Counted from the first letter of the stretch, positions 11,498 through 23,610 are shown. The stretch: 64,000 bases of DNA from Xanthostigma xanthostigma (GCA_963575645.1 OY754475.1:16220509-16284508), one strand, 5' to 3'. The notes: generated from the letters alone by a model not told the origin. A program made the numbers and translations.

Positions 11498-14083
11498 ATG
11501 AAAGAAATATCGATAATTGGATCTGGTTTAAGTACAATGTGCCGATTGTGCTTATCGAGTGGCGTTGTACTGTTAGACATTTTTAGGATTTCATCCAAAA
11601 TGAAGAATAGGGTGGCAAATGTAATCATGAAATGTGCTGCTGTCCAGGTAAGTAATTATTCACGAAGAATATTGACAGAGCGAATTATTTTTATACGAAA
11701 TAACATTTCTATTCTATTTCGTTTACTTATTTATTTTTAATTCGCAATTTGGGGTAAAATTTTACTGAATGGACGCTTTCGATTTTGCGAATTGTGAAAC
11801 GCACGAAACTGTCTATTGCTATAGGACAATTGAAAAATTGAGTTTCATTTGAACCACACTTTTTTGCAAGAAAAAGACTGTACAAATGCCTGAAATTAAT
11901 AGCACCGAAAAAACAATTACGGGGTCGGATTGTCTTTTGCACTGAAAAAAAGGGAGGGGGGCGTGTGGGGGGAGTTTTTTTTTTTAAATTACGGGGTCGT
12001 GTTCGTGCAATAGATAGTTTTTTGCGTTTTACAATTTGCCAAAATCGAAACATTCTATTCAATAAATTTTACAAACAACCTATAAAATCAGATCTATGAT
12101 ATGTCTCATTGTATCATAGCAATATTTTTTACATAAAAATTCAATTTAGGTCATGAGATACTTTTCAGATATTGTTTCAAATTAAGCTGATATATTCACT
12201 AATTTCTATTCCTACAGTACCGCTAAGGCTACAATAGAGCTATTTTTCGGTGGAAAATTGTTCCTAAATTTTAAGCATTTTATATTGATATTAATAACTT
12301 TGGAAATAATTTCATTTCTCTTGATTTTCAGATAACTAGAGGCGACGGGATGCCGAATTATATTTGTCAACCATGTTGCACTCAACTGGAGACAACTCAC
12401 CAGTTTTTGATGCAAATAAAAAAATCTGACAAAACACTGCGACGCCATTTTCAGCAGTTATTTACTTTTGACAAACCAATCAAAACTGAATGTTCTGTTC
12501 AACCTTCTGAAAGTCATTTAATCCTTAACAGTAATAAAGATATTGTGAAATGTGAATCTTTAGAGCTCGCTGATGAATTTAATATAGATCTTGGTTGGAA
12601 AGAGAGCGAAGCTGCAAATTTCATTCAAGAAAATAAAAATAACGATGATATCTTTTTAAAATCCGAAATCAAAGATGAACAGATGGATGACGGTTTATCA
12701 ATTCTAACAGAGTCAGTAGATGATACGGTAAACGCATCGTTGAACGCCAATGAAAATGAAATTGTCTGCGAAGACACGAAAATTAATATTGGCCATGCAT
12801 TGGAGATTTCGTGTTTACGTTCTGAAAATTTGACTGAAAATTTTAGTAAGTGTGATAAAACAAATGAAAATCTATCGGCCTTTCGTCAGAAGCACAAAAA
12901 AACAATTAAATTGAAATCTTATAAATGCGACATTTGTAACAAGTGTTTGTCGGGTCATACGAGTTTCTATACTCATAGGCGATTACACACTGGTGAGAAA
13001 CCTTATCAATGTGATATTTGTAATAAGTGTTTCTCTGGCTTAAGCAATTTAATTAGACACAAGCGTATACACACTGGTGTAAAACCTTATCAGTGTGACC
13101 GTTGTAGTAAATGTTTCTCTAACTTATACAATTTAAATAAACACAAGCGTATACATACTGGCGAGAAACCTTATCAGTGTGACATTTGTAATAAGTGTTT
13201 CTCTCAGTCATCCAGTTTAATTGCTCACAAGCGTATACATACTGGTGAGAAACCTTATCAGTGTGACGTTTGTAATAAGTGTTTCTCTCAGTCATCCAGT
13301 TTACTTGTACACAAACGTGTTCATACTGGTGAGAAATCTTATCAGTGTGACTTTTGTAATAAGTGTTTCTCTCAGTCATCTGAGTTAACAGTACACAAAC
13401 GCATGCATACTGGTGAAAAACCATATCAGTGTGACCTTTGTAATAAGTGTTTTTCTGTCTTACGTAATTTAAAAATGCACAAACGTATACATACTGGTGA
13501 GAAACCTTATCAGTGTGATCGTTGTAGTAAGTGTTTCTCTGACTTATGCAATTTAAATAAACACAAGCGTATACACACTGGTGAGAAACCGTATCAGTGT
13601 GAAATTTGTAATAAGTTTTTCTCTCAGTTAAAACAATTGAATGATCACAAGCGAATACATACTGGTGAGAAACCTTATCAGTGTGACTTTTGTAATAAGT
13701 GTTTTTCTCAGTCATCCAATTTAAATAGACACAAGCTTAAACATGCCGGTTTAAAACCTTATAAGTGTGACCGTTGTAGTAAGTGTTTCTCTGACATAGG
13801 CAATTTAAATAAACACAAACGTTTACATACTGGTGAGAAACCTTATCAGTGTGACCTTTGTAAAAAGTCTTTCTCTCAATCAATCCATTTAAAATATCAC
13901 ATGCGTGTACATACTGGTGAGAAGCCTTATCAGTGTGCTCTTTGTGATAAGTGTTTTTCTCACTCATTCAGTTTAATTAACCACATACGTATTCATACTG
14001 GTGAGAAACCTTATCAGTGTGACATTTGTAATAAGTGTTTCTCTCAATCATGCAATTTAAATACACACAAGCGTACACATTAG
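11498..14083 (+). CDS. ZAD-C2H2 zinc-finger protein (14 fingers)
   Basis: Exons 11498-11647 (50 codons, donor GTAAGT) and 12332-14083 (acceptor TTTCAG) give 633 aa. ZAD ligands are C15, C18, C62 and C65 (ICQPC). A single copy of the acidic linker repeat (SEIKDEQMDD) precedes 14 C2H2 fingers, the longest finger array in the window. Linkers are mostly TGEKPY, but TGVKPY and AGLKPY also occur. Exon 1 reads CLSSGVVL, a variant shared only with the gene at 49054. The 684-bp intron contains a MITE that is also found at the same intron position of that gene. The acceptor-adjacent exon start ITRGDGMPN is identical to other family members. Confidence 0.85.
11752..12072. mobile_element. MITE in the ZAD intron (family shared with 49306-49835)
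   Basis: Ends GGTAAAATTTTACTGAATGG and the complement of ATTCAATAAATTTTAC form inverted repeats that continue through CGATTTTG...CGAATT and CTGTCTATTGCTATAGGACA. It sits in the intron at the same place as the larger copy in the gene at 49054. The right-hand target duplication has decayed here. Confidence 0.7.
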
Positions 14084-14159
14084 CGTGTATTTTTTTTTCG
14101 GGCCCATTCGCGAAGAAAATTTTTTTTAGATTACTGCCGTAGAGCTAATAGAATATAAT

Positions 14160-14339
14160 TGAATTATAGTGTCATTATATCGTTCTCCAATTAATAATAA
14201 AGACAATTTAGAAAGATTTCTTTATTATCTTTTTAGTACCAATAAGTATATAAGCGTAGTTGAAGACTATTATATAGATTTTTCCAAAAAAGACGATTTA
14301 AATTTTAAAAATTTTGTAGACATAATCAATAACTATAAT
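14160..14339 (+). mobile_element. LINE endonuclease fragment fused to a zinc-finger exon
   Basis: The frame encodes SLYRSPINNKDNLERFLYYL and later YYIDFSKKDDLNFKNFVDII. This fits the LINE-type apurinic endonuclease pattern (YRSP...; DFNID; FLDLLNSYNL-like). It ends exactly where homology to the zinc-finger exon begins (NLGWKEND). It starts about 75 bp after the stop of the preceding gene. Confidence 0.65.
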
Positions 14340-15167
14340 ATGAATCTTGGTTGGAAAGAGAACGACTCTGCAAATTCCAGTGAAGAAAATAAACATAACG
14401 AAGAAATTAGTTTGAAATCCGAAATCATAGACGAACAGTTGGATGATAATTTCTTAAATCTAACAGATTCAGTCTGTGATACGGTAAACGCTTCATCAAA
14501 CGCCAATGACAATGAAATTAGCTGCGAAGATACGAAAATTAATATTAGCCACGCATCACAGATTTTGTGTTTACCTTTTGCAAATGTGACTGAAAATTTT
14601 AGTAAGTGTGATGAAACAAATGAAAATCTTTCGTCCTATCGTCAGAAGCACAAAAAAGCAAATAAATTGAAATCTTATAAATGCGAAATTTGTAATAAGT
14701 GTTTGTCAGGTCATTCGAGTTTCTATAATCATAGGCGATTACACACTGGTGAGAAACCTCATCAGTGTGATATTTGCAATAAATGTTACTCTGACTTAAG
14801 CAATTTAATTAGACACAAGCGTATACATACTGGTGTAAAACCTTATCAGTGTGACCTTTGTAATAAGTGTTTTTCTCAGTCATCCTATTTAAGTACACAC
14901 AAGCGTATTCATACTGGTGAGAAACCTTATCAGTGTGACCTTTGTAATAAATGTTTCTCTCAGTCATCCGATTTAAGTAAACACAAGCGTATTCATACTG
15001 GGGAGAAACCTTATCAGTGTGACCTTTGCAATAAGTGTTTTTCTCAGTCATCTAAATTAAATGAACACAGTCGCGTTCATACTGGTGAGAAACCTTATCA
15101 GTGTGACGTTTGTAATAAGTATTTCTCTCGTACAAGCAATTTAAATGCACACAAGCGTAAACATTAG
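14340..15167 (+). CDS. ZAD-less zinc-finger gene copy (6 fingers), in frame with a LINE fragment
   Basis: From the first in-frame ATG at 14340 the frame gives 275 aa: the acidic linker starting NLGWKEN, one SEIIDEQLDD repeat unit, then six C2H2 fingers and a TAG at 15165-15167. There is no exon 1, no ZAD and none of the RRYFQQL segment. Homology to the paralogues stops at the linker, and upstream the same frame runs on into a LINE endonuclease fragment (14169-14339). The frame and all six fingers are intact, so a product is possible but lacks the dimerisation domain. No family promoter block precedes it, and it may be transcribed only by read-through from the gene ending at 14083, 256 bp upstream. 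Alternatively it is a silent partial duplicate. Confidence 0.6.
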   Translation: MNLGWKENDSANSSEENKHNEEISLKSEIIDEQLDDNFLNLTDSVCDTVNASSNANDNEISCEDTKINISHASQILCLPFANVTENFSKCDETNENLSSYRQKHKKANKLKSYKCEICNKCLSGHSSFYNHRRLHTGEKPHQCDICNKCYSDLSNLIRHKRIHTGVKPYQCDLCNKCFSQSSYLSTHKRIHTGEKPYQCDLCNKCFSQSSDLSKHKRIHTGEKPYQCDLCNKCFSQSSKLNEHSRVHTGEKPYQCDVCNKYFSRTSNLNAHKRKH

Positions 15168-15177
15168 GGTGTTGTTA

Positions 15178-15283
15178 TTATTTTTTTCGGGCCCATTGTC
15201 TAATGTTTTAGCATTGGACTAAAAAATGTTCAAATTTCAGTTTCCTAGATCAAACCTCTGAACGGCGCAAATAGAAGTTGTTT
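15178..15283 (+). repeat. Left arm of the 3'-flank palindrome, split by a LINE
   Basis: GGGCCCATTGTCTAATGTTT to CTGAACGGCGCAAAT matches the other 3'-flank copies. The match resumes after the LINE at about 16009 with AATTTGGAAAAAACGACG and CGCGCAAATAGACATAG. Confidence 0.65.
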
Positions 15284-16008
15284 CTCACTGCGTGCAGTTT
15301 AGGATCAGAGGTCCCGTGACTGTTGGTAATTTGTTTTCTTTGAATTACAATGCTAACATACAATTAAAAGATTCGGTAAAATTTTTAGGATTGCACATAG
15401 ATGATACATTAAAATGGATTCCACAAATTAATAACATATGTAAAAAATTAAATTATTATTATTATTTACTTAAACAAATGAAATCAGTGTATAACCGAGA
15501 AACATTACTAACTTTTTATCACGCATTTGTAGTAAATACTATCAAATATGTCATCCTAGTTTGGGGTATGTCGGGAGATAGACACCGAATTTTGTATTAC
15601 AAAAAAAAATTTTAAGACTAATATTCAAATAAAATTTAGAGACTCATGTCGAAATGTATTCAAAGAAAACAAGTTGCTAACTTTTTACGGGATTTTTGCT
15701 CTTGAGCTACTCACAGTTATGTTCTCGAAAATGTACTTTACAGAAAATAATCAAAAATCTTATAAAACACAATACTTACGACTTTTTTGAAAAAAGTCCG
15801 TTATATATAGGTTATAAAATTTTCTATAAATTGCCTGATTCAATAAAAAATATAAAAAAATTAGAACATTTTAAATATCAATTAAAACAATATTTTTGCA
15901 ACACTGTGCCTTATGATTTGAAGGATCTTTTTTAATATTTGATGTATTTTTTTGACGTTTGTATCCACATCAGTGGCATCTCAATAAAAATGATTATTAT
16001 TATTATTA
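15284..16008 (+). mobile_element. 5'-truncated LINE, C-terminal reverse-transcriptase region
   Basis: The first frame reads VKFLGLHIDDTLKWIPQINN and TFYHAFVVNTIKYVILVWG. A later frame reads SPLYIGYKIFYKLPDSIKNI. These are typical of the C-terminal end of CR1/Jockey-like LINE ORF2. The frame shifts near 15610 in an A-run and once more before 15700. The 3' end is a (TTA)n tract at about 15995-16010. It is inserted into the 3' flank of the six-finger gene. Confidence 0.75.
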
Positions 16009-16944
16009 TTAATTTGGAAAAAACGACGTTTTTACTCAAAGAAATAAATTTCCGACTTTCCGCGCAAATAGACATAGCTGCTGAGCGTGTTATATTAAAA
16101 AAAATAAATTAAAAAATATCCACAAATACCTATTTGTTGTTTAAGGTTGTTCGATCAATAGAGCAATTGTTCAATAATAAGCTAAAATTTTAATTTGTTA
16201 TTAGCCGAGTACTACTAATAAATCAAAATTAATTTTTTGAAAGAGATCTGACGTGTAGTTTTTAGTAATTAATTTTTGAAAACTGGATATTTAACATGTG
16301 GTGAATAGGGAATCTCATCCGAAACACATATTTTTCATACAATTTGGCACAACTGCAGCGGATAGAAATGTAACAAACTTGAATTTATATTAACCACCAT
16401 ACGTAAATTGTGTAAAAATTATAAATAAAGTATTCTGAACTCGCAATGATCGGGCAACTACAGAAATAATTATGATGATAAAAATGGTATAAAAGTTGAA
16501 ATGAATGCATAAGAGATACTTAATGCATGAAGTCGAATAAAGATAATGAAATGATAGAAACATTTAGCAAAGTCCGAATGTAATGAATAAGTATATAAAT
16601 TACTTTGAAGAAATAAAGTCATACTTTGATTGATTGAATATTAAAATAAATTAGCTTATAAAATAATTATATGTAAAATTGAAAATGAATTGAAATAAGC
16701 AAAGTTAAGGAATAATTTGAATTTATAAAAAATACTAAAATTTAGAAATATAACAATGAAAAATAATTTTGAAAGTAAAGATTAAAAAGCTAAAGTTGAT
16801 TTTAGGCTAAGTTAGTTATATGTTGAACAAATAAAATTGATTAGCAATATATTTTGGTTGAATAAAAAATTGAATTTGAAAGTAATGTTGTTTTTGATGT
16901 AAAAGAAAAGAAATGCATTTTAGAATTTAATAAAAGCTTCTGTT
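16009..16944. other. AT-rich flank with a dispersed repeat
   Basis: After the remaining 3'-flank palindrome part, 16480-16940 carries an A-rich repeat (GGCTAAGTTAGTTATATGTT, AAAAGAAAAGAAATGC). Similar sequence occurs at about 25680-25860 and, inverted, at 41878-42060. No gene is seen. Confidence 0.5.
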
Positions 16945-17340
16945 TACGAGTCATTACTACAGATACACGTCTCGATTTCCAAAAAAGTGAATAAATACAA
17001 CACATAAAATTGCTGGGGAATCAGCAACGTTGCCGGATTAAAATTTATATTTTTGGTATACTTAGTATACATATATTTATCCTGTACGTGTCCTATGTGT
17101 AGTTCTCTACTGGTTAATTTACTATTGGTTTTTTCACTATTACTATGCATAGGTTCCAAAAATTTTAGCGAAAATTGTGGCAGAGTAACTCTTAATATGC
17201 ATTTTGTGCTCTGTGATTCACTCAACCTAGACAGTCGCGAGATAGAGCTAGAGTAGGTACAAACCTGCTTCTATGATATTTTTGATGTGTCAAAATTTTT
17301 TATTTTGTGGTACTTATTTTATCTTTGATTTGGCGTCAAA
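16945..17340 (+). promoter_or_regulatory. Upstream block shared with the gene at 37432
   Basis: CTGTTTACGAGTCATTAC, CAGATACACGTCTCGATTTC and GGGGAATCAGCAA align with 37003-37100. They are followed by the family block CAGTCGCGAGATAGAG and TTATCTTTGATTTGGCGTCA just before the ATG. Confidence 0.55.
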
Positions 17341-20300
17341 ATGGAACAAATATCAATAATTGGATCTGACTTAGGTTCAATGTGCCGATTGTGCTTATCA
17401 AGAGGCGTTGTACTGTTTGACGTATTTAGGATTTCACCCAAAATGAAGAATAGCGTAGCAGGTGTAATAATGAAATGTGCCGCTGTCCAGGTAAGTTACA
17501 TTATTCGCGAAGAGTATTGAGAGAATAAATTATTTTTATATGAAATTACATTTCTATTCTAATCCGTTTTCTTATTAATTTATAATTCTCAGCTTGAACA
17601 CGCTACCTATAGAATCAAATCTATGCTATCATTACAATATTTTTATATTAAAATTTACGTGTGTGAAGTTAGCATCTCAAGTGTCAGCATCTCACAAATA
17701 AACCGCATATAAACTAGCATCCCGCATAGTTCTATAGTTCTTGACAAGTTTTAACAATAGTTCCGTCAATTTTACAATCGAAACCGCATTTTGAAAAAAT
17801 GAGATGCTAACTTCACAAATCGGATTTTTCAAGTGTCAGCATCTCACAAATAAACTGCATATAAACTGGCACCCCGCATAGTTCTACAGTTCTTGACAAG
17901 TTTTAACAATAGTTCCGTCGATTTTACTATCAAAACCGCATTTTGAAAAAATAAGATGCTAACTTCACAAATCGAATTTTAGCATCTCGTCGAATTTCAC
18001 AAATTTGAGGGTACTAGAGGTGAAATTAAGAAAGTTGTACATCCTAAATCTATTCTGTACATAGTTCTACCGAGTTAAAATAATTAGGATCGCTGATAAT
18101 CATAATAACCAAAATATCCATAGAGAAGTGATATTCTGGAGTAAAATTGAAGAGCAAACATGCAAAAACCCGACAAATCCAGTTTTACTAGTTTCGAGTA
18201 AATCGCTAAAATCTGTTACACAGAATCGTTTAGATAATTAATAAATTTCATTTTACGATAATTATACCTATAGGTCATAGATGAGATTTTCAATAAATTA
18301 AATTATTGACCAATTTTTCAGACAAAAATATAGATGAGTTTACTGAATATAAAAAGAAATATTATTATCTTAAAAAAACAAAAAACATTTGTTTCCATTT
18401 ATTAGGTTTTGCATGAAACCAGAATTTTATCGGGGTTTTTTCGCAAATCAAATATTTAAGTATTTTAGAAAGCGTTTATTAATATGATAACACCGAATAA
18501 AAAGAAGAAAAAGTACCTACATTTTTCAAAATAAAAACTACTTATGTAAAAAAATTCTTTTTTTTTAAGTTTTAAAAAATCATAAACAATAAAATACAAA
18601 CATAATATTATAACATAATAGTACCTGCGTATTAAAAACAAAAACAAAACTTTAACAGCCGTTTTTATAGGATTTATCGGGTTTAGCTTCATTCTGAATA
18701 CACAGATCGATAAGCTCACCAAAAGTTATACCACAGCATCTCACGTTTGTATGCATAGGTATTTTGTTTACAACAATGATACATAATTATTACTAAGGAT
18801 GTTCAAAAGACCAGCACTCTTGCGGAACTTATGTAACAGACCCTTAGTTATCGTCCAAAACATTTATACAACTCAAAAACGTCGGTTACCTATAACACAT
18901 TACACAGTATCTCACTCATATATGAACATTAATTGTTTTTAACAATGAACCATCAATTTTGGAATTTTTAAAAAGCAGAACTATTTCAAAATTTGTGTAA
19001 GGGACTTTCAGTTATCATTTAAGGAAATTGTTACTGCGTAGAAACCTTAGTTATAACAAACTATCTTACGTTTTTATGGATATTTTATTTATTTCAGTAA
19101 ACGGTAATTTCTCAGGATACTCAAAAAACCAGAACTCTTCCGCAACTTATATAAAAGACCTATAATTATCCGTCGTAATCTCCATACAACTGACAACTAT
19201 ACCACAGCATCTCACTTCTCTTATTACGATTATCAGCGATCCTAATTATTTTAACTCGGTAGAACTATGTACAGAATAGATTTAGGATCTACAACATTCT
19301 TAATTTCACCTCTAGTACACTCAAATTTGTGAAATTCGATGAGATGCTAAAATTCGATTTGTGAAGTTAGCATCTCATTTTTTCAAAATGCGGTTTCGAT
19401 AGTAAAATCAACGGAACTATTGTTAAAACTTGTCAAGAACTGTAGAACTATGCGGGGTGCTAGTTTATATGCAGTTTATTTGTGAGATGCTGACACTTGA
19501 AAAATCCGATTTGTGAAGTTAGCATCTCATTTTTTCAAAATGCGATTTAGATAGTAAAATTGACGGAACTATTGTTAAAACTTGTCCAGAACTGTAGAAC
19601 TATGCGGGATGCCAGTTTATATGCGGTTTATTTGTGAGATGCTAATACTTGAGATGCTAACTTCACACACGTTTAAAATTTAATTTAGGTCCCCAGATAT
19701 TTTCGCAAAATAATATTGTTTCAAATTAAATTAAAACGACATATTCACTAATTTTTATTCCTACAGTGCCGCTAACGTTACAACAGCTATTTGTCTCCGT
19801 GGAATTTTGTTCCTAAATTTGCAAATTTATATTAAAAAAAAAAAAAATAGTTTGAAAATAATTAAAATTTCTCCTTATTGCCAGATAACTAGAGGCGACG
19901 GGATGCCGAATTTCATCTGTCAATCATGTTACACTCAACTGGAGAAAACTCACCAGTTTCAGATGCAAATAGAGAATTCTGACAAAACACTGCGACGCTA
20001 TTTTCAGCAATTATTTGCTTCTGACAAACAAATAAAAACTGAAAGTTCTGTTCAACCTTCTGAAAATCATTTAATCCTTAACAGTAATAAAGATATTGTC
20101 AAATGTGAATCTTTAGAGCTCCATGATGAATTTGACATAGATCTTGGTTGGAAAGAGAACGACCCTGCAATTTTCAGTGAAGAAAATAAACATAACGAAG
20201 AAATTTTATTAAAATCCGAAATCAAAGACGAACAGATGGATGACAGTTTATTAATTTTAACAGAACCAGTCGGCGATACGGTAAATGCTTCATTAAACAC

Positions 20301-21384
20301 CAATGAAAATGAAATTAGCTGCGAGGATATGAAAATTAATATTAGCCTCGCATCAGAGATTTCGTGTTTACGTTCTGCAAATGTGACTGAAAATTTCAGT
20401 AAGTGTGATGAAACAAATGAAAATCTTTCGGCCTATCGTCAGAAGCACAAAGAAGCAAATAAATTGAAATCTTATAAATGCGACATTTGTAACAAGTGTT
20501 TCTCTGGTTATTCGAGTTTCTATTATCATAGACGAGTACACACTGGTGAGAAACCTTATCAGTGTGATATTTGTAATAAGTATTTTTCTTCCTCATTCAG
20601 TTTAATTGTACATAAACGTGTTCATACTGGTGTAAAACCTCATCAGTGTGACCTTTGCAATAAGTTTTTCTCTCAGTTAAAACATTTGAATGTTCACAAG
20701 CGTATCCATACTGGTGAGAAACCGTATCAGTGTGACCTTTGTAATAAGTCTTTCTCTCAGGCAGGCTCTTTATATAATCACAAGCGTATACACACCGGCG
20801 AGAAACCTTATCAGTGTAACCACTGTACTAAGTATTTCTCTTGCTCATCCGATTTAAGTAAACACAAGCGTATTCATACTGGCGAGAAACCTTATCAGTG
20901 TGACCTTTGTAATAAGTGTTTCTCTCAGTCAAGTAGTTTAAATATACACAAGCGTATACACACTGGTGTAAAACCTTATCAGTGTGACCGTTGTAGTAAG
21001 TGTTTCTGTGACTTAGGCAGTTTAAATAGACATAAGCGTATACATACGGGTAAAAGACCTTATCAGTGTGACCTTTGTAATAAGTGTTTTTCTCAGTCAT
21101 CCTGTTTAAGTACCCACAAGCATATTCACACTGGTGAGAAACCTTATCAGTGTGACCTTTGTAATAAGTGTTTCTCTCAGTCATCCGATTTTAGTAAACA
21201 CAAACGTATTCATACTGGCGAGAAACCTTATCAGTGTGACGTTTGTAATAAGTGTTTCTCTCAGTCATCCGATTTTAGTAAACACAAGCGTATTCATACT
21301 GGTGAGAAACCTTATCAGTGTGACGTTTGTTATAAATGTTTCTCTCAGTCAGGCAGTTTAAATATACACAAGCGTATACATTAG
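17341..21384 (+). CDS. ZAD-C2H2 zinc-finger protein (11 fingers)
   Basis: Exons 17341-17490 (50 codons, donor GTAAGT) and 19885-21384 (acceptor TTGCCAG) give 549 aa. The ZAD uses C15, C18, C62 and C65. Exon 1 starts MEQISIIGSDLGSMCRLC; the SDLGS variant is shared with the gene at 26546. One acidic linker unit (SEIKDEQMDD) is followed by 11 C2H2 fingers. Fingers 9 and 10 differ by hardly more than one residue in the core (CFSQSSDFSKHKRIH), which points to a recent single-finger duplication. The 2394-bp intron is long only because it holds a 2016-bp foldback element; splice sites and phase 0 are kept. Confidence 0.85.
17657..19672. mobile_element. 2-kb Mutator-like foldback element in a ZAD intron
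   Basis: The ends ACGTGTGTGAAGTTAGCATC are inverted copies of each other and are flanked by the 9-bp direct repeat TTAAAATTT (17648-17656 and 19673-19681). The inverted arms are about 440 bp. Each arm contains a tandem repeat of about 160 bp (GTGTCAGCATCTCACAAATA...GATGCTAACTTCACAAATCG). Long arms and a 9-bp target duplication fit Mutator-like (MULE) foldbacks. The interior is AT-rich without a recognised transposase. Confidence 0.75.
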
Positions 21385-22292
21385 GGTGTTTTTTTATTTT
21401 TATTTTTTGGGCCCAATGTTTTAGCATTGGACCTAAAAAATTCTCAATTATCAGCTTCCTAGATCAAACCTGTGAACGGCGCAAATCAGAGTTGTTTTGC
21501 ATTATTTAATTTGAGAAAAACGACGTGTTTACTCAAACATGGATAGCTGGTGGACAAAGCATTTGAATTTTTGATAACAGCATTTTGTAGAGAATTAAAT
21601 TTCCGACTCTCCACGCAAATAGACATAGTAGACCAGTCATATGTTACATTCGAAATTGCAATAATTGCGGTAAACTTGCTTTTTTGATATGTTGTTTGGA
21701 TCCACCTAGATAGTGTTTTTCCAAATTTGCAGCCTTCTGAAATGTGAGCGCGCTCAGTTATTGCTGAAAAACCGCAATTTTTTCGGACTTTTTTTAGTTT
21801 TGTGCAAAAAAACCCACATAGGAAGGCTCTGACGAGGAAGGTCACTATTACTTTTTTTAAAGTAGACAAAATTCCCGACAGTTCGAACCCAAATTTAATG
21901 TTCTAGGTCTAATAGCACTCAAGATACAGGGTTCCCAATATTCGTAATTTTTTTCCAAAAAGTTGAAAAAGGGAAAGTGGCCAATTTTCGACCAAAATAT
22001 CAGGTATAATTAGGTATCTATGGGAAAATTCATGAGAAATGAAGTTGTAGCAAATTTAATTAACTTAATTATTAGACTATAGGTTTGGCCGTAGACGTGA
22101 TAGTTCGTTCGATGACGACCATAAACCAAACAAACCTAAAATTGAGTGTTAAGGGGAAGTTACAATAATATTACTAGAAGTTTTCTCTATGTGTTTATTA
22201 TTAAGTTACATGCTAATTTAAATTTACTACAAGTTAAAGAAAAAAGAAAATATACAAAAATTATTATAAAAACTAATATTTAAAAAACCTTA

Positions 22293-23141
22293 TGCCGGTC
22301 ACACACGTAACTGCATACTTGTCAAGTATACATGCGCTTGACGTTTGATCAAGTTTACATGACCGTGTGTATGATAATTTTACTCAAATATTTTGACTTG
22401 ACTGCCGAACGAATTTTCAATCTGCATACTTGAAGACTTGTCAAGCGGCCAGATATTGTGACGTGACAATCAGGCGTTCATAGCTGATAGTCTGTTGTGA
22501 CTTACTCCTTTTCTGTATACTTTACATGTGTTTCGTGCAAAATGTCTACTGATATTCGTAGAACATTTCGCGAAGTGTTTGAAGAATTTATTGATATATA
22601 CTGAAGCGAATCTTGTTTATGGCACATAAAAAATAAACACTATCATGACAGAGATAAGAGAAATGTCGCGTACAATAAATTAATAGAAAAAATAAAAGAA
22701 TTCGATCCAAGTACAGACCGCGAACAAGTTGTAAACAAATTAATAGTATCAGAACAAATTACAGGAAAGAAAAAAAGAAAGTTGATGACTGACTTCGGTC
22801 TGGATCAGGCACTGACGAAGTTTATAAACCAAAATTATGGTATTTTAACTCCTTACATTTCCTTTCTGATCAAGACATTCCAAACAGTACAGTTTATTCT
22901 ACGTTTCTGAACCATTTCGGTAGCCAACACCAAACCAATTATTGCTACAGCCTCATCATATTATGTGGATGCCATAGTCGATAACTTTACTTTTGCACGT
23001 CACTTCTGGTTGGAGAATGATGTAGAACTGACGCCGCTTCAAGCAAACTTGTGCCGTGTGTGTCCTGGCCATCATGTAAACTTGATCAAACTTCAAGCGC
23101 ATGTATACTTGACAAGTATGCAGTTACGTGTGTGACCGGCA
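22293..23141 (+). mobile_element. PIF/Harbinger-type element with a MADF-like remnant
   Basis: Terminal inverted repeats of about 60 bp (TGCCGGTCACACACGTAACT...) are flanked by TTA on both sides (22290-22292, 23142-23144), the usual PIF/Harbinger target. Inside, a frame from ATG 22542 reads MSTDIRRTFREVFEEFIDIY, then a stop, then CLWHIKNKHYHDRD and YNKLIEKIKEFDPSTDREQV, which is the MADF (Myb/SANT-like) accessory protein of these elements. The transposase itself is absent, so the copy is non-autonomous. Confidence 0.75.
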
Positions 23142-23229
23142 TTATATAATTTTACATATAACTAGGCTCACCAACACTGTTGGGCTTAGGTTAACCTACG
23201 CGTCTTCTTTGAGGGCCTAGGAGTATCAA

Positions 23230-23610
23230 AATCAAGGTGCACAAGAACCCTACTGATTAGGGATGGCATCAAACAGACTCGGGTTTGATGCCAACCACGA
23301 CATCCATGCTTCCAGCCCCTCAACTACTTCTGAAAAGCCTATCCTGCATGTGCGAGAAAGGTTGTGCTGGGTCTTGCTCTTGCAGGAAGGCTGGAATGAA
23401 GTGCTCTACACTCTGTAAATATTGTAAGGGGTGTGTCCAATAGAGGATGTAGAAGAAGATGGAGACTACCCCAATGATGAAATTGAACAAAAGTTTGATG
23501 TCTATCCTGCTTTTCAAATGGGCATTAACCTGCCCATCGACATCTCCCCACTCGTCGAAGTTGATTTTGATACTCCTGGGCCCTCAAAGAAGACGCGTAG
23601 GTTAACCTAA
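23230..23610 (+). pseudogene. Remnant of a Cys-rich (CXC-like) element protein
   Basis: One frame reads PAPQLLLKSLSCMCEKGC followed by CSCRKAGMKCSTLCKYCKGC, a spaced cysteine pattern. It resembles the C-terminal Cys-rich motif of multi-copy, probably transposon-derived insect proteins; this is from memory and not searched. An acidic tail (EDVEEDGDYPNDEIEQ) ending GPSKKTRRLT follows in another frame. It forms the unique loop and innermost arm of the foldback at 21629-24323 and is broken. Confidence 0.5.

Noticed and set aside
13119-13715. Long antisense open frames across the finger arrays (also at 4786-5196, 45364-46404, 20828-21184 and others)
   Set aside because: They follow the 84-bp finger periodicity on the opposite strand (repeating TERNTYYKGHTDKVSHQ); an artefact of codon usage in the fingers, with no start context or splice logic of their own.
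14169-14339. GTG at 14169 as a genuine start of the LINE-zinc-finger fusion
   Set aside because: GTG starts are not normal in animals; the first in-frame ATG is at 14340, so the LINE part may not be translated.
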